DNA of 64,000 bases from Candidatus Villigracilis vicinus. Its GTDB lineage: Bacteria; Chloroflexota; Anaerolineae; Anaerolineales; Villigracilaceae. Position numbers and translations under genes: made by a program. This document shows, in pieces, positions 1 through 8,602 of the stretch. Where the stretch lies: NCBI GenBank assembly GCA_016721315.1, contig JADKIL010000017.1:17619-81618 (forward strand). Reading direction: 5' to 3'. Position 1 is the first letter of the stretch; every line of letters begins with the position of its first letter. The notes beneath the pieces are model-generated. The model made no database searches. It worked only from the letters and a program-made list of their open reading frames with translations, and had not been told where the DNA came from.

Positions 1-1
1 A

Positions 2-70
2 CGTCTCGTTGGGGCAGAGACGGGCGCGAAGATGCGCGAGATCTTGAAGAACCAGAGTGTAGAGAAATAG
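2..70 (+). CDS. C-terminal end of an unidentified upstream gene
   Basis: An open frame enters from the left edge and stops at the TAG at 68-70, one base before the ATG of the next gene. It gives about 22 residues, ending KNQSVEK. The immediate abutment with the SDR gene indicates the same operon. Too little is present to name a family. Confidence 0.5.
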   Translation, partial: RLVGAETGAKMREILKNQSVEK

Positions 71-889
71 ATGGCAAAGACAGTTGTCGTTACTGGCTCC
101 ACCCGCGGAATTGGTCTTGGGCTTGCTAAAGAATTTCTCAAGCGTGGATGCAACGTCGTTGTATGCGGACGGTCACAAGTCGGTGTAAACAAGGCTGTAG
201 AGCAGTTGACTGCTGAGGCGGGCGGAGCGAATCTGCTTGGGGTGCGGTGCGATGTCGCTTCGTTCGAGCAGGTTCAGGCGTTGTGGGATGCGGGCGCGAA
301 GCGTTTCGGTCGCATTGACATCTGGATCAACAACGCAGGTACGACGACCAATCCGCTGCCGTTCGGTCAACTCGAAAAAGATGAGATCGATGCGACGCTT
401 TCGACCAAGATTTTTGGCTCACTGTATTCGGCGCATGTCGCCATCAACGGCATGTTGAAGCAGGGCGGCGGTGATATTTATTTCACCGAAGGCATGGGCG
501 GCAAGGGCGAAGTGCAGGAAGGTGTGGCAATGCTCGGCACGGGCAATGCGGCTGTGGTCTATTTTGTGAAGGCGCTGCGCAAGGAATATACAGGTTCGAA
601 TGTTCACTTCCATACTCTGCGACCTGGCATCAATGTGACGGAACACTTTCTGCACGGCGTGGAATATCTCGATGAAGCGCGCTGGGAACGCTCGAAGCGT
701 GTGATCAATATTTTAGGCGATACACCTGAAACCACCACGCCGTGGCTTGCGGATGCGATCTTGAAGAACGATAAGAAGGAAGGTCACATCGCGTGGCTGA
801 CGCCGATGAAGATCATGCTGCGGTTCATGACTGCTAGCTTCAATAAGCGAGATCTGTTTGCGGGATATGAAAGACCAGTAAAGAATTGA
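71..889 (+). CDS. SDR-family protein lacking the catalytic Tyr and Lys
   Basis: 272 aa Rossmann-fold short-chain dehydrogenase homologue. The N-terminal dinucleotide motif TGSTRGIGLG (residues 8-17) and the NNAG motif (about 88-91) are intact, so NAD(P) binding is plausible. In a gap-free alignment to the paralogue at 1888..2673, the YGMTK active-site stretch is replaced by LGTGN, so catalytic Tyr is Leu155 and catalytic Lys is Asn159. This suggests a non-catalytic or altered-function subunit, perhaps partnering the paralogue; that is inference. The C-terminal region (ILKNDKK...MLRFM) parallels the paralogue, which supports a duplication within the operon. First full gene of the catabolic operon. 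Confidence 0.85.
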   Translation: MAKTVVVTGSTRGIGLGLAKEFLKRGCNVVVCGRSQVGVNKAVEQLTAEAGGANLLGVRCDVASFEQVQALWDAGAKRFGRIDIWINNAGTTTNPLPFGQLEKDEIDATLSTKIFGSLYSAHVAINGMLKQGGGDIYFTEGMGGKGEVQEGVAMLGTGNAAVVYFVKALRKEYTGSNVHFHTLRPGINVTEHFLHGVEYLDEARWERSKRVINILGDTPETTTPWLADAILKNDKKEGHIAWLTPMKIMLRFMTASFNKRDLFAGYERPVKN

Positions 890-946
890 ATATCTTGCTG
901 ACGGCTTAAGAAAACACCAGATACCCCTCTGATAAGGACTCAGGTA

Positions 947-1891
947 ATGACTGACAACAACCAACCCTCCAAATGGCAAAAGAATATCGAAGGTGAGTGG
1001 CACGGATATCCGTCCATCTTTGATGTGAACGGCAATCATAGCGGATACAACAAGGTCTATCGCTCGTCCACGTTCGTTGATGGGAAGACGACTTACATGA
1101 TGAACACAAAGATCCAGCATGGGCAGGGTCCGCTGCTGCCACGGCTGGAAGTTTCGGATATTTTTCTATTTGGCGTAGTCGACAGTGACCAGGATCGCAT
1201 TTATCTTGGTCCCGATTTCATCGGCGCGGGTCATCCGTATGGGACGCTTGTGGACGCCCACTACTACTCCCCTGGTTGGACGGGTGATCTCAAGACGATG
1301 GTGCATATCCTGCCTGATGGCGAGACGCAGGTGTATTCATCGCTTTTATATGATGGTCCCACTATTTTTTCAGTTTTCAATGGCATTTACAAAGTCGCCT
1401 TTGATTACCACTCCAACCCCGAGACCAAAGCCCGCATCGATGCCTTCTGCGAGACCGAACGCGTCAACGGACTCAAACCGCATATTCTGCCTTCGAAGAA
1501 ATCTGGCGCATGGGATGGCGAGATGATTGTCTGCGGGGCAGACCAGAAGCAGGTCGGCGTGAACAAGGTTCATATCGATTACAAGCCGATTGACCTGCTC
1601 CGTGCCGAGATGACAGTGGAGATTACGGGCGTATTCAACAAGAAATACACCTTCAAACGCTATCGCAATCATGCCAAGCATTACTTTGAAGGACCAGATG
1701 TATTCGGAAACTCAATGGGCTATGGGCGCGCATTGTATACAAGCCAACATTTCTATGGCGAAGCGCTCAAGGTCAAGGGACGTGAATTCATCATTGACGA
1801 CAACTTCAACATGAGCGTGGTCTGGCAATTTTATAAGTCGGATAAGATGCAGTACACGACGTTTGGTGTGCTTAATTGGAAGGAAGCATGA
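947..1891 (+). CDS. Conserved hypothetical protein, possible two-repeat beta-barrel
   Basis: 314 aa, soluble, no signal peptide or membrane segment. I do not recognise a firm family. It is rich in aromatic residues and alternating beta-like segments, and two halves each open with a G-x-W-x-G motif (GEWHGYP near residue 16 and GAWDGEM near 187), followed by extended strands, which recalls a duplicated lipocalin/calycin-like barrel. The stop overlaps the next SDR start (ATGA), so it is translationally coupled to it. A hydrophobic-ligand binding or isomerase/hydratase role beside the SDRs is conceivable but unproven. A shorter protein at 12031..12621 has a similar opening. Confidence 0.7.
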   Translation: MTDNNQPSKWQKNIEGEWHGYPSIFDVNGNHSGYNKVYRSSTFVDGKTTYMMNTKIQHGQGPLLPRLEVSDIFLFGVVDSDQDRIYLGPDFIGAGHPYGTLVDAHYYSPGWTGDLKTMVHILPDGETQVYSSLLYDGPTIFSVFNGIYKVAFDYHSNPETKARIDAFCETERVNGLKPHILPSKKSGAWDGEMIVCGADQKQVGVNKVHIDYKPIDLLRAEMTVEITGVFNKKYTFKRYRNHAKHYFEGPDVFGNSMGYGRALYTSQHFYGEALKVKGREFIIDDNFNMSVVWQFYKSDKMQYTTFGVLNWKEA

Positions 1892-2673
1892 GCAAGGTTA
1901 TTGTCATCACAGGCTCCACCAAAGGCATTGGCTATGGACTCGCGGAGGAATTCCTCAAGCGCGGGTGCAGTGTCGTTGTCAGCGGACGCAAACAAGACGT
2001 TCTGGATCAAACCCTCTCGAAGTTATCCGCGACCTATAAGGACAATGTCGCTGGTTGTTTGTGTGACGTGACTAAACTGGAAGACCATGAGCGATTATTT
2101 GCCTTCGCCAAGGAGAAATTCGGGCGGGTGGATGTTTGGATCAACAACGCGGGCGTGGCTCATCAGCAGCGCAATTTGTGGGAGTTGTCCAATGAGGTCG
2201 TGGAAACCGTCGTGAAGTCGAACGTCTTGGGTTCATTATATGGAACGCGTACGGCATATAACGGCATGATGGCACAAGGCGGCGGCTGGATCTATAACTT
2301 TGAAGGCTTTGGCTCCAATGGGAACGTCCGTGAGGGCATCACGCTGTATGGCATGACCAAGGCTGCAATTGCATTTATGGGTAAATCGTTTGCCGCGGAG
2401 TTGAAAGGCTCGCCTGTTAAAACCGGGTTGATCCAGCCGGGCATGGTCATCACCGATATGGTGGTAGGACAGTACAGCGATCCGCAGGAATTTGCGAAAG
2501 TGAAACCCATCTTTAACATCATTGCCAGTCGCTTGGAAGATGTTGTGCCTGCGATTGCTGAAAAGATATTGTCCAATGAAACCAACGGCGCGCGGATCGA
2601 TCTGCTCCCGCGTTGGAAGGTGATGCTGCGGTTTTTGTCTGCGCCATTTGTGAAGCGCAACGTCTTTGATTAG
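1888..2673 (+). CDS. Short-chain dehydrogenase/reductase, intact active site
   Basis: 261 aa from the ATG at 1888, which overlaps the upstream stop by 4 nt and has a GGAAGG ribosome site at 1878-1883; an in-frame TTG further upstream is less likely. It has the TGSTKGIGYG cofactor motif, NNAG, and YGMTK supplying Tyr and Lys. The position usually Ser is within the GFGSNG segment. Likely an NAD(P)-dependent alcohol/ketone oxidoreductase in the same pathway as its inactive-looking paralogue at 71..889. Substrate unknown. Confidence 0.88.
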   Translation: MSKVIVITGSTKGIGYGLAEEFLKRGCSVVVSGRKQDVLDQTLSKLSATYKDNVAGCLCDVTKLEDHERLFAFAKEKFGRVDVWINNAGVAHQQRNLWELSNEVVETVVKSNVLGSLYGTRTAYNGMMAQGGGWIYNFEGFGSNGNVREGITLYGMTKAAIAFMGKSFAAELKGSPVKTGLIQPGMVITDMVVGQYSDPQEFAKVKPIFNIIASRLEDVVPAIAEKILSNETNGARIDLLPRWKVMLRFLSAPFVKRNVFD

Positions 2674-2682
2674 GAATTATTC

Positions 2683-4095
2683 ATGACCTTTGATCCAAAC
2701 GATTTCAAACGCGCAATGGGACAGTTCGCTTCGGGTGTGACGGTGGTCACGTCCAAGCATGGCGAGACGCCTATTGGCATTACGGCGAGTTCGTTCACCA
2801 GCCTGAGCCTCGACCCGCCTCTGGTGTTGGTTTCGCTCAACAAAAAACTGTTCACGCATAACGTCATTGCCGAGAGCGGATATTTTGCTGTGAATGTTTT
2901 GTCCGCGCGGCAACTTGAGATCGGCATGCGCTTTGCAGGTATGAAGCCTGAGATCAAAGATCGTTTTGCTGGGCTGAAGACTCACACGGCGGTGACGGGA
3001 AGTCCGCTGCTGCCTGATTCGCTGGCATGGGTCGATTGCACGGTTTGGGCGACGTATGACGGCGGCGACCATACCATTTTTGTGGGTGAGGTCAAGGACT
3101 TGTATGTGTCAGAGTTGGACATGCCCCTTCTTTACCACAACAGGTTATGGCGTCGAAGCGAGGCGATTGAAATCCCCACGGTGCCGATGGAAGTTAATTT
3201 GGTCGAAGTCGGGCTGCGGGATGGAATCCAGCGTGAGGAGAAGTTTATCCCGACCGAGATGAAGGTGGAATACGCCTCTCTCTTAGCCGACGCTGGACTC
3301 AAGAATATTCAGGTTTCCTCGTTTGTGAATCCGAAGATCGTGCCGCAGATGGCGGATGCTGCCGAAGTGTTTGCGCGTTTGCCCAAGCGCGATGACGTGA
3401 CCTTTAGCGCGTTGGTGCTGAATATGAAAGGCGTGGAGCGTGCGATCGCGGCGGGTGTGAAGCAGTTGGAAATGGGTGTGCCTGCCAGTGAAACGCTTGC
3501 GAAGAAGAACGCTAACACGACCGTTGAAGATGGCATCGCGGAGACTGCCGAGATGGTGAAGATGGCACGTGAACATGGCGTGAAAGTGCGTGTGGGCGTG
3601 CAGGTGGCGTTCGGTTGTGCGTATGAAGGCAAGATCGAACAGGCGAAAGTCGTTTCGATGGCGCGTCGCTTTTTGGCGATGGGCATTGACGAACTCTCGC
3701 TGGCGGATTCGGCTGGACTTGGAAACCCACAATTGATCCGCCGCGTGGTGCAGGAAGTTTTACCGCTGGCAGGGAGCGTGCCTGTGGTTCTGCATTTGCA
3801 CGATACACGCGGACAAGGCTTGGCGAATTTGTTGTCCGCGTTGAAATCAGGCGTGACCATGTTCGATACATCCTTTGGCGGTTTGGGCGGTTGTCCGTTC
3901 ATTCAGACCGCGAAGGGCAACGTCGCCACCGAAGATACGGCGAACATGCTGCATGAAATGGGCATTCAAACAGGCGTGGACTTGAAGAAAGTCGGCGCAC
4001 TGTCACGACGGATGGAAGAATTTTTGGGCAAGGAATTGCCTGCGAAGATGCATAAAGTTGAGCGACGCGATCGACGATTGGATGAAAGACGATAG
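2683..4095 (+). CDS. Fusion: flavin reductase domain plus HMG-CoA-lyase-like domain
   Basis: 470 aa. Residues about 1-160 are a complete HpaC-like NAD(P)H:flavin reductase domain (GQFASGVTVVT, GITASSFTSLSLDPPL, LLYHNRLW). Residues about 168-455 are a DRE-TIM metallolyase of the HMG-CoA lyase type: the GLRDGIQ motif with catalytic Arg/Asp, HLHDTRGQ metal histidines, GLGGCP catalytic Cys loop and KGNVATED. All lyase active-site residues visible in the family are kept. HMG-CoA lyases cleave a 3-hydroxy-3-methyl acyl-CoA to acetyl-CoA plus a keto product. The flavin domain may supply reduced flavin to the luciferase-like enzyme at 9769. No stop or frame break separates the two domains, so the fusion is direct. 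Confidence 0.85.
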   Translation: MTFDPNDFKRAMGQFASGVTVVTSKHGETPIGITASSFTSLSLDPPLVLVSLNKKLFTHNVIAESGYFAVNVLSARQLEIGMRFAGMKPEIKDRFAGLKTHTAVTGSPLLPDSLAWVDCTVWATYDGGDHTIFVGEVKDLYVSELDMPLLYHNRLWRRSEAIEIPTVPMEVNLVEVGLRDGIQREEKFIPTEMKVEYASLLADAGLKNIQVSSFVNPKIVPQMADAAEVFARLPKRDDVTFSALVLNMKGVERAIAAGVKQLEMGVPASETLAKKNANTTVEDGIAETAEMVKMAREHGVKVRVGVQVAFGCAYEGKIEQAKVVSMARRFLAMGIDELSLADSAGLGNPQLIRRVVQEVLPLAGSVPVVLHLHDTRGQGLANLLSALKSGVTMFDTSFGGLGGCPFIQTAKGNVATEDTANMLHEMGIQTGVDLKKVGALSRRMEEFLGKELPAKMHKVERRDRRLDERR

Positions 4096-4143
4096 TCAGG
4101 GTCATGGCGGTCTATGGTCAATCGTCCATCATCGAAAAATACT

Positions 4144-5367
4144 ATGAACCAAACGATTAGCGAAAAAATCCTCTCCCAACACGCTGGCAAGCCTGTGAAA
4201 GCAGGCGATATTGCCATTGTCCGCGTGGATGGTGTGATGGCGACCGATGCGACGTCACCGTTTGCGATCAAGGCGTTCCGTCAGATGGGCGGGAAGAAAC
4301 TTTGGGATAGCGAACGTGTGTCGTTGATCATTGACCATGCTTCGCCTGCACCGAATGAGATCGTTGCGAATCTGCACAAACTCATGCGCGATTTTTCAGC
4401 GGAGATGGGTTGCAGGTTGTACGACATCGGCGAAGGGATCTGTCACCAGTTGATGGTGGAGAATGCACACGTCAAACCAGGTGACCTCTTCCTCGGCGCG
4501 GACTCGCACACCCCAACCTATGGTGCGTTGAACGCTTTTGGCATCGGCGTCGGTTCGACGGACTTAGCCGCGACGATGCTGACTGGCAAGACCTGGCTGA
4601 AAGTCCCAAAGACCATCAAGATCACATTGAACGGCGAACTGAAAAAAGGCGTGACATCCAAAGATTTAATTCTCTTTCTCGTCAGAGAACTTGGCGTGGA
4701 AGGCGCGAATTATCAAGCCGTGGAATTCACAGGCGAGACGATTAAGTCCATGACATTAGCCAGTCGCATGGCGATTGCCAACATGAGTTCTGAAATGGGA
4801 GCAAAAACGGGCTTGGTTGACCCGACTGGACTCGACCTTTGGTATCCCTTCGAACCGACCTTTGCCGACAACGACGCAGAATACGTTCGCGAGTTGACCT
4901 TCGATGTTTCAGCTCTTCGTCCACAAATTGCCAAGCCACACTCACCTGAGAACGTTGTCGCCATTGACGAAGTGCTGGGCACGAAAGTTAATTATGCCTT
5001 TATCGGTTCTTGCACCAACACAAGGCTCGAAGATCTGCATGCCGCGGCACAAGTGTTGAAGGGCAAGAAACTTACCAGCACACGACTCATCATTGCGCCC
5101 GCCTCCAAAAAAGTTTTCAATGACGCGCTCAAAGATGGCACGATCCAAATCCTCTCCGATGCTGGCGCGACCTTTATCACCTCAGGATGTGGTCCCTGTG
5201 TGGGTTCACATCTCGGCGTGCCAGGGGATGGGGAAGTGGTCATCTCATCCACGAACCGTAATTTTCAAGGACGCATGGGTAACCCCAAAGCGCAGGTCTA
5301 TCTCGGTTCGCCCGCTGTTGTGGCGGCATCTGCGTTGGCGGGTGAGATTACGGAGCCAACAGAATGA
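4144..5367 (+). CDS. leuC: Aconitase-family hydro-lyase large subunit (LeuC/homoaconitase type)
   Basis: 407 aa from the ATG at 4144. A longer reading from 4114 would run through a genome-type intergenic repeat (TGGTCAATCGTCCATC), so I discount it. The three [4Fe-4S] ligands are present: Cys290 in GSCTNTR and Cys349/Cys352 in SGCGPC. GADSHTPTYGALN is the substrate-loop signature. It pairs with the small subunit at 5364 by a 4-nt ATGA overlap. The family isomerises isopropylmalate, homoaconitate or citraconate/methylmalate-type acids by dehydration and rehydration. Next to a lyase and CoA-transferase rather than leucine genes, a catabolic role is at least as likely as leucine synthesis. Confidence 0.88.
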   Translation: MNQTISEKILSQHAGKPVKAGDIAIVRVDGVMATDATSPFAIKAFRQMGGKKLWDSERVSLIIDHASPAPNEIVANLHKLMRDFSAEMGCRLYDIGEGICHQLMVENAHVKPGDLFLGADSHTPTYGALNAFGIGVGSTDLAATMLTGKTWLKVPKTIKITLNGELKKGVTSKDLILFLVRELGVEGANYQAVEFTGETIKSMTLASRMAIANMSSEMGAKTGLVDPTGLDLWYPFEPTFADNDAEYVRELTFDVSALRPQIAKPHSPENVVAIDEVLGTKVNYAFIGSCTNTRLEDLHAAAQVLKGKKLTSTRLIIAPASKKVFNDALKDGTIQILSDAGATFITSGCGPCVGSHLGVPGDGEVVISSTNRNFQGRMGNPKAQVYLGSPAVVAASALAGEITEPTE

Positions 5368-5849
5368 CCACTGCTCACGTTTACCCCATCGACAACATCG
5401 ACACCGACCGCATCATTCCAGGCAAATACACCAAGACCCTGGATATGTCCGCGTTGGCTTCGCATGTGCTCGAAGACCTCGACCCTGAATTTTCAAAGAA
5501 GGTTCAGCAGGGCGATATTCTCGTCGCAGGAAATAACTTCGGCTGCGGTTCATCGCGTGAGCAGGCGCCGATCGCCATCAAAGCCGCGGGCGTTTCAGTA
5601 GTGGTTGCAAAAACTTTCGCAAGAATTTTTTATCGCAACGCTATCAACATCGGTCTGCCCGTCATCGAAGTGGAACATCACAACATTCAATCGGGCGATT
5701 CCATTTCGGTTGACCTTGAGAATGGTGTCGTCACAAATCATACAAAGAACGAAACCTATCAAGCCACCAAAATGCCGCAGCAGATGATCGACATTCTGAA
5801 CGCGGGTGGGTTGGTGAATTATCTTATCCAACACGGCGACTACGTTTAG
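5364..5849 (+). CDS. leuD: Aconitase-family hydro-lyase small subunit (LeuD type)
   Basis: 161 aa, typical for the separate swivel domain. The signature NNFGCGSSREQAPIA is at residues about 52-66 and carries the substrate-binding Ser/Arg; IDTDRIIPGKY near the N-terminus is also typical. It is translationally coupled to the large subunit (overlapping ATGA) and lies 3 bp before the CoA-transferase gene. Together they should form one iron-sulfur hydro-lyase in the cytoplasm. Substrate is not determined by sequence alone. Confidence 0.88.
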   Translation: MTTAHVYPIDNIDTDRIIPGKYTKTLDMSALASHVLEDLDPEFSKKVQQGDILVAGNNFGCGSSREQAPIAIKAAGVSVVVAKTFARIFYRNAINIGLPVIEVEHHNIQSGDSISVDLENGVVTNHTKNETYQATKMPQQMIDILNAGGLVNYLIQHGDYV

Positions 5850-5852
5850 CAA

Positions 5853-7031
5853 ATGACCCTTCACACTCTCTCCTCCCTCCGCGTTCTCGAATTCAGCCAT
5901 GCCGTGCTCGGTCCTGCCTGCGGACTTGTCCTCGCCGACCTTGGCGCGGAAGTCATTCGCATCGAGCCGCTGGATGGTGACCCGACACGCAAACTCAAAG
6001 GTTTCGGCACGGGCTATTATCCGTTCTTCAACCGCAACAAAAAGAGTCTCGCCATCGATATCAAATCTGAATCGGGGCGTGAGGTCATTTTCAAATTATT
6101 GGAATCGACGGATGTCCTGATCGAAAACTTTGCGCCTGGGACAATGGATCGACTCGGCTTTGGATATGAAGCCCTCGCCTCACGCTACCCGACGCTTGTG
6201 TACTGCTCCCTGAAAGGATTCCTCCCTGGACCCTATTCCTCCCGCCTCGCGCTCGACGAAGTGGTGCAGTTCATGAGCGGCATCGCCTACATGACGGGAC
6301 CGATCGGTCAGCCGTTGCGTGCGGGTGCATCTGTCATCGACATCATGACAGGGACATATGGCGCGATTGCCGTCCTCGCTGCGTTGCGTGAACGCGATGT
6401 GACAGGCAAAGGTCAACTTGTGAAGAGTGCCTTGTTCGAGACCGCCGCCTTCTTAATGGGACATCACATGGCATACGCGGCTGTGACCAAAGAACCTGTC
6501 CCGCCGATGCCAGCCAGAGTCAGCGCATGGGCGATCTATCGGACATTCAATACTTGCGAGAATGAACTGGTCTTCATTGGCGTGACCAGCGACAAGCAAT
6601 GGGTGCGCTTCTGTGAGTCGTTCGAAATGCACGACCTGCTTGCGGATGAACGTCTCGCCACGAATAACGGACGCATTGACCAGCGCGAGTGGTTGATCCC
6701 TGACTTGATTCAGCGGATCTCAAAGTACTCCAAAGCCGATGTGTTGAAACGCTGTGAACTTGCCGACCTGCCGTTTTCTCCCATCGCCAAACCCGAAGAC
6801 CTCTTCACGGATGAACAATTGATTCAGGGACATAGTTTACTGGAAACGATTTTGCCTAACGGCGACACGACTCAACTTCCACGTTTACCGTTATTGCTCG
6901 ACGACGAAGGCTCGCAGTTAGAGATCAATCCACCCGAGATTGGCAAACATTCCAAAGAAATATTAGCCGAGATTGGAATTGACCAAGCCACTATTGAAAA
7001 ATTAATTCAAGATCATATCGTAGCAGCCTGA
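5853..7031 (+). CDS. Class III (CaiB/BaiF) CoA-transferase
   Basis: 392 aa. Hallmarks: RVLEFSHAVLGPACG and LADLGAEVIRIE at the N-terminus, NRNKKSLAIDIK (residues 60-71), and the catalytic aspartate in LALDEVVQFMSG (Asp134), which forms the acyl-enzyme anhydride. Such enzymes move CoA between carboxylic acids, for example succinyl-CoA to citramalate in Chloroflexus. It follows leuCD by 3 bp and precedes a hydantoinase gene. In this setting it may activate the hydroxyacid made by the LeuCD pair so the lyase domain at 2683 can cleave it; that is inference. Confidence 0.88.
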   Translation: MTLHTLSSLRVLEFSHAVLGPACGLVLADLGAEVIRIEPLDGDPTRKLKGFGTGYYPFFNRNKKSLAIDIKSESGREVIFKLLESTDVLIENFAPGTMDRLGFGYEALASRYPTLVYCSLKGFLPGPYSSRLALDEVVQFMSGIAYMTGPIGQPLRAGASVIDIMTGTYGAIAVLAALRERDVTGKGQLVKSALFETAAFLMGHHMAYAAVTKEPVPPMPARVSAWAIYRTFNTCENELVFIGVTSDKQWVRFCESFEMHDLLADERLATNNGRIDQREWLIPDLIQRISKYSKADVLKRCELADLPFSPIAKPEDLFTDEQLIQGHSLLETILPNGDTTQLPRLPLLLDDEGSQLEINPPEIGKHSKEILAEIGIDQATIEKLIQDHIVAA

Positions 7032-7064
7032 ACAATTACCAATTACCAACTACAGGAGTTGTCC

Positions 7065-8525
7065 ATGTACGACTTACTCATCAAGAACACAAAACTTGTC
7101 CGCCCGAACCAGACGAACGTGGAAGTGGCAGATATCGCCATCAGCGGAGGGAAGGTTCAGAGGGTGGCACCAGCCATCCCTGCGGAAGAGGCGAAAGAAG
7201 TCCATGATGCGAAGGGACTGTTGGCGTTCCCAGGTCTGGTCGATGGGCATATGCATGTCGGTATCTATTCTCCGCTGGCGGAAGATGCGATCACGGAATC
7301 CAAAGCGGCGGCGATGGGTGGTGTGACGAGTGCCATCACGTATTTTCGCACGGGCGAATATTATTTGAACAAGGGTGGCGCGTATAAGGATTTTTATCCT
7401 GAGGTGTTGGATATTTCGAAGGGCAGGTATTGGGTGGACTATGCCTATCACCTTGCGCCGATCAACCGTGGACATATCGATGAGATGCCGATGTTGATGA
7501 ATGATTTCGGCGTGTCGTCGTTCAAGATCTTTATGTTTTATGGCGGGCATGGGTTGCATGGCAAGTCTGACCAGCAGCATAATTTTTTGAAACTCGAAGG
7601 CGATGAGAAATATGACTTTGCGCATTTCGAGTTCATCATGCGCAAGTTGAGCGAGATGATCGAAGCGAACCCGAAACAGGCGCCGTACATCAGTTTGAGT
7701 CTGCATTGCGAAGTGGCGGACATTTTGAATGCGTACACGTCGATGGTGCAGCGTGACGGCAAGTTGAAGGGACTGCACGCATATAATGCGGCGCGCCCTC
7801 CGCACAGCGAAGGCTTGGCGGTGTTCATCGCTTCGTATCTTGCGCATGAGACCAGTTGCGCGAATATCAACTTATTGCATCTCACATCACGCAAGGCGCT
7901 TGAAGCCGCGTTGATGATGCGCGACTTGTTTCCGCATATCAACTTTAGGCGCGAAGTGACGATCGGACATTTACTGCTCGACACCGACGAACCCAACGGC
8001 GTGCTGGCGAAGGTCAACCCGCCGATTCGTCCGCGTGCGGATGTGGAATTTTTGTGGGAGAAGGTCTTGAGCGGCGATGTGGATTGGGTCGTCAGTGACC
8101 ATGCCTGCTGTTCGACCGAGATGAAATACAACGCCGACCATCCCGATGACATCTGGATGGCGAAGTCTGGTTTTGGCGGCACGGAATACATGTTGAGCGG
8201 ATTGCACAGCGAAGGCTCCAAACGCGGACTGTCCTTGAATCGCATGGCGGAACTCGTCTGTTGGAATCCCGCCCAGCGTTATGGACTTTTATCAAAGGGT
8301 GACATTGCCGAAGGCTACGACGCGGATATCGTGTTGTTCGACCCGAACGAGTCATTTGTTGTCCGCGCGGCTGAGTCTGAGTCGGGGCAGGGGTACACGC
8401 CGTTTGAAGGGCACGAACTCACAGGTAAGGTGAAAACAACATTCGTGCGCGGGAATAAGGTGTATGAGAACGGGAAGATTTTGGGTGAAGCAAAAGGTCA
8501 ATACGTCAAACGCCCAACCCTGTGA
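7065..8525 (+). CDS. Dihydropyrimidinase/hydantoinase-family amidohydrolase
   Basis: 486 aa from the ATG at 7065, preceded by AGGAG at 7054-7058. Metal ligands of the cyclic amidohydrolase family are visible: DGHMHVG (HxH pair), the carboxylated Lys in SSFKIFMFYGG, His in LHCEV, His in LLHLTS and Asp in VSDHACCS. Expected reaction is hydrolysis of a cyclic amide such as a hydantoin, dihydropyrimidine or similar ring. Two Cys follow the DH motif where many hydantoinases have APH, so substrate range may differ. Located between the CoA-transferase and an MFS transporter. Confidence 0.87.
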   Translation: MYDLLIKNTKLVRPNQTNVEVADIAISGGKVQRVAPAIPAEEAKEVHDAKGLLAFPGLVDGHMHVGIYSPLAEDAITESKAAAMGGVTSAITYFRTGEYYLNKGGAYKDFYPEVLDISKGRYWVDYAYHLAPINRGHIDEMPMLMNDFGVSSFKIFMFYGGHGLHGKSDQQHNFLKLEGDEKYDFAHFEFIMRKLSEMIEANPKQAPYISLSLHCEVADILNAYTSMVQRDGKLKGLHAYNAARPPHSEGLAVFIASYLAHETSCANINLLHLTSRKALEAALMMRDLFPHINFRREVTIGHLLLDTDEPNGVLAKVNPPIRPRADVEFLWEKVLSGDVDWVVSDHACCSTEMKYNADHPDDIWMAKSGFGGTEYMLSGLHSEGSKRGLSLNRMAELVCWNPAQRYGLLSKGDIAEGYDADIVLFDPNESFVVRAAESESGQGYTPFEGHELTGKVKTTFVRGNKVYENGKILGEAKGQYVKRPTL

Positions 8526-8527
8526 GA

Positions 8528-8580
8528 TTTCTTTCTTCTTTCCTCTTTCGTTTGCAAGAAAAGAAGAAAGATGAAAGAAA
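8528..8580. repeat. Purine/pyrimidine hairpin repeat before the MFS gene
   Basis: TTTCTTTCTTCTTTCCTCTT then AAGAAAAGAAGAAAGATGAA form an imperfect inverted repeat directly after the hydantoinase stop. Confidence 0.75.
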
Positions 8581-8602
8581 CCAAGTTGAAAAGGAACATC
8601 CA

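Noticed and set aside
8522..8602. In-frame extension of the MFS gene upstream of the TTG at 8603
   Set aside because: The extension would translate the polypyrimidine repeat into a non-membrane charged peptide, while a ribosome site fits the TTG start and the homologous N-terminus begins there.
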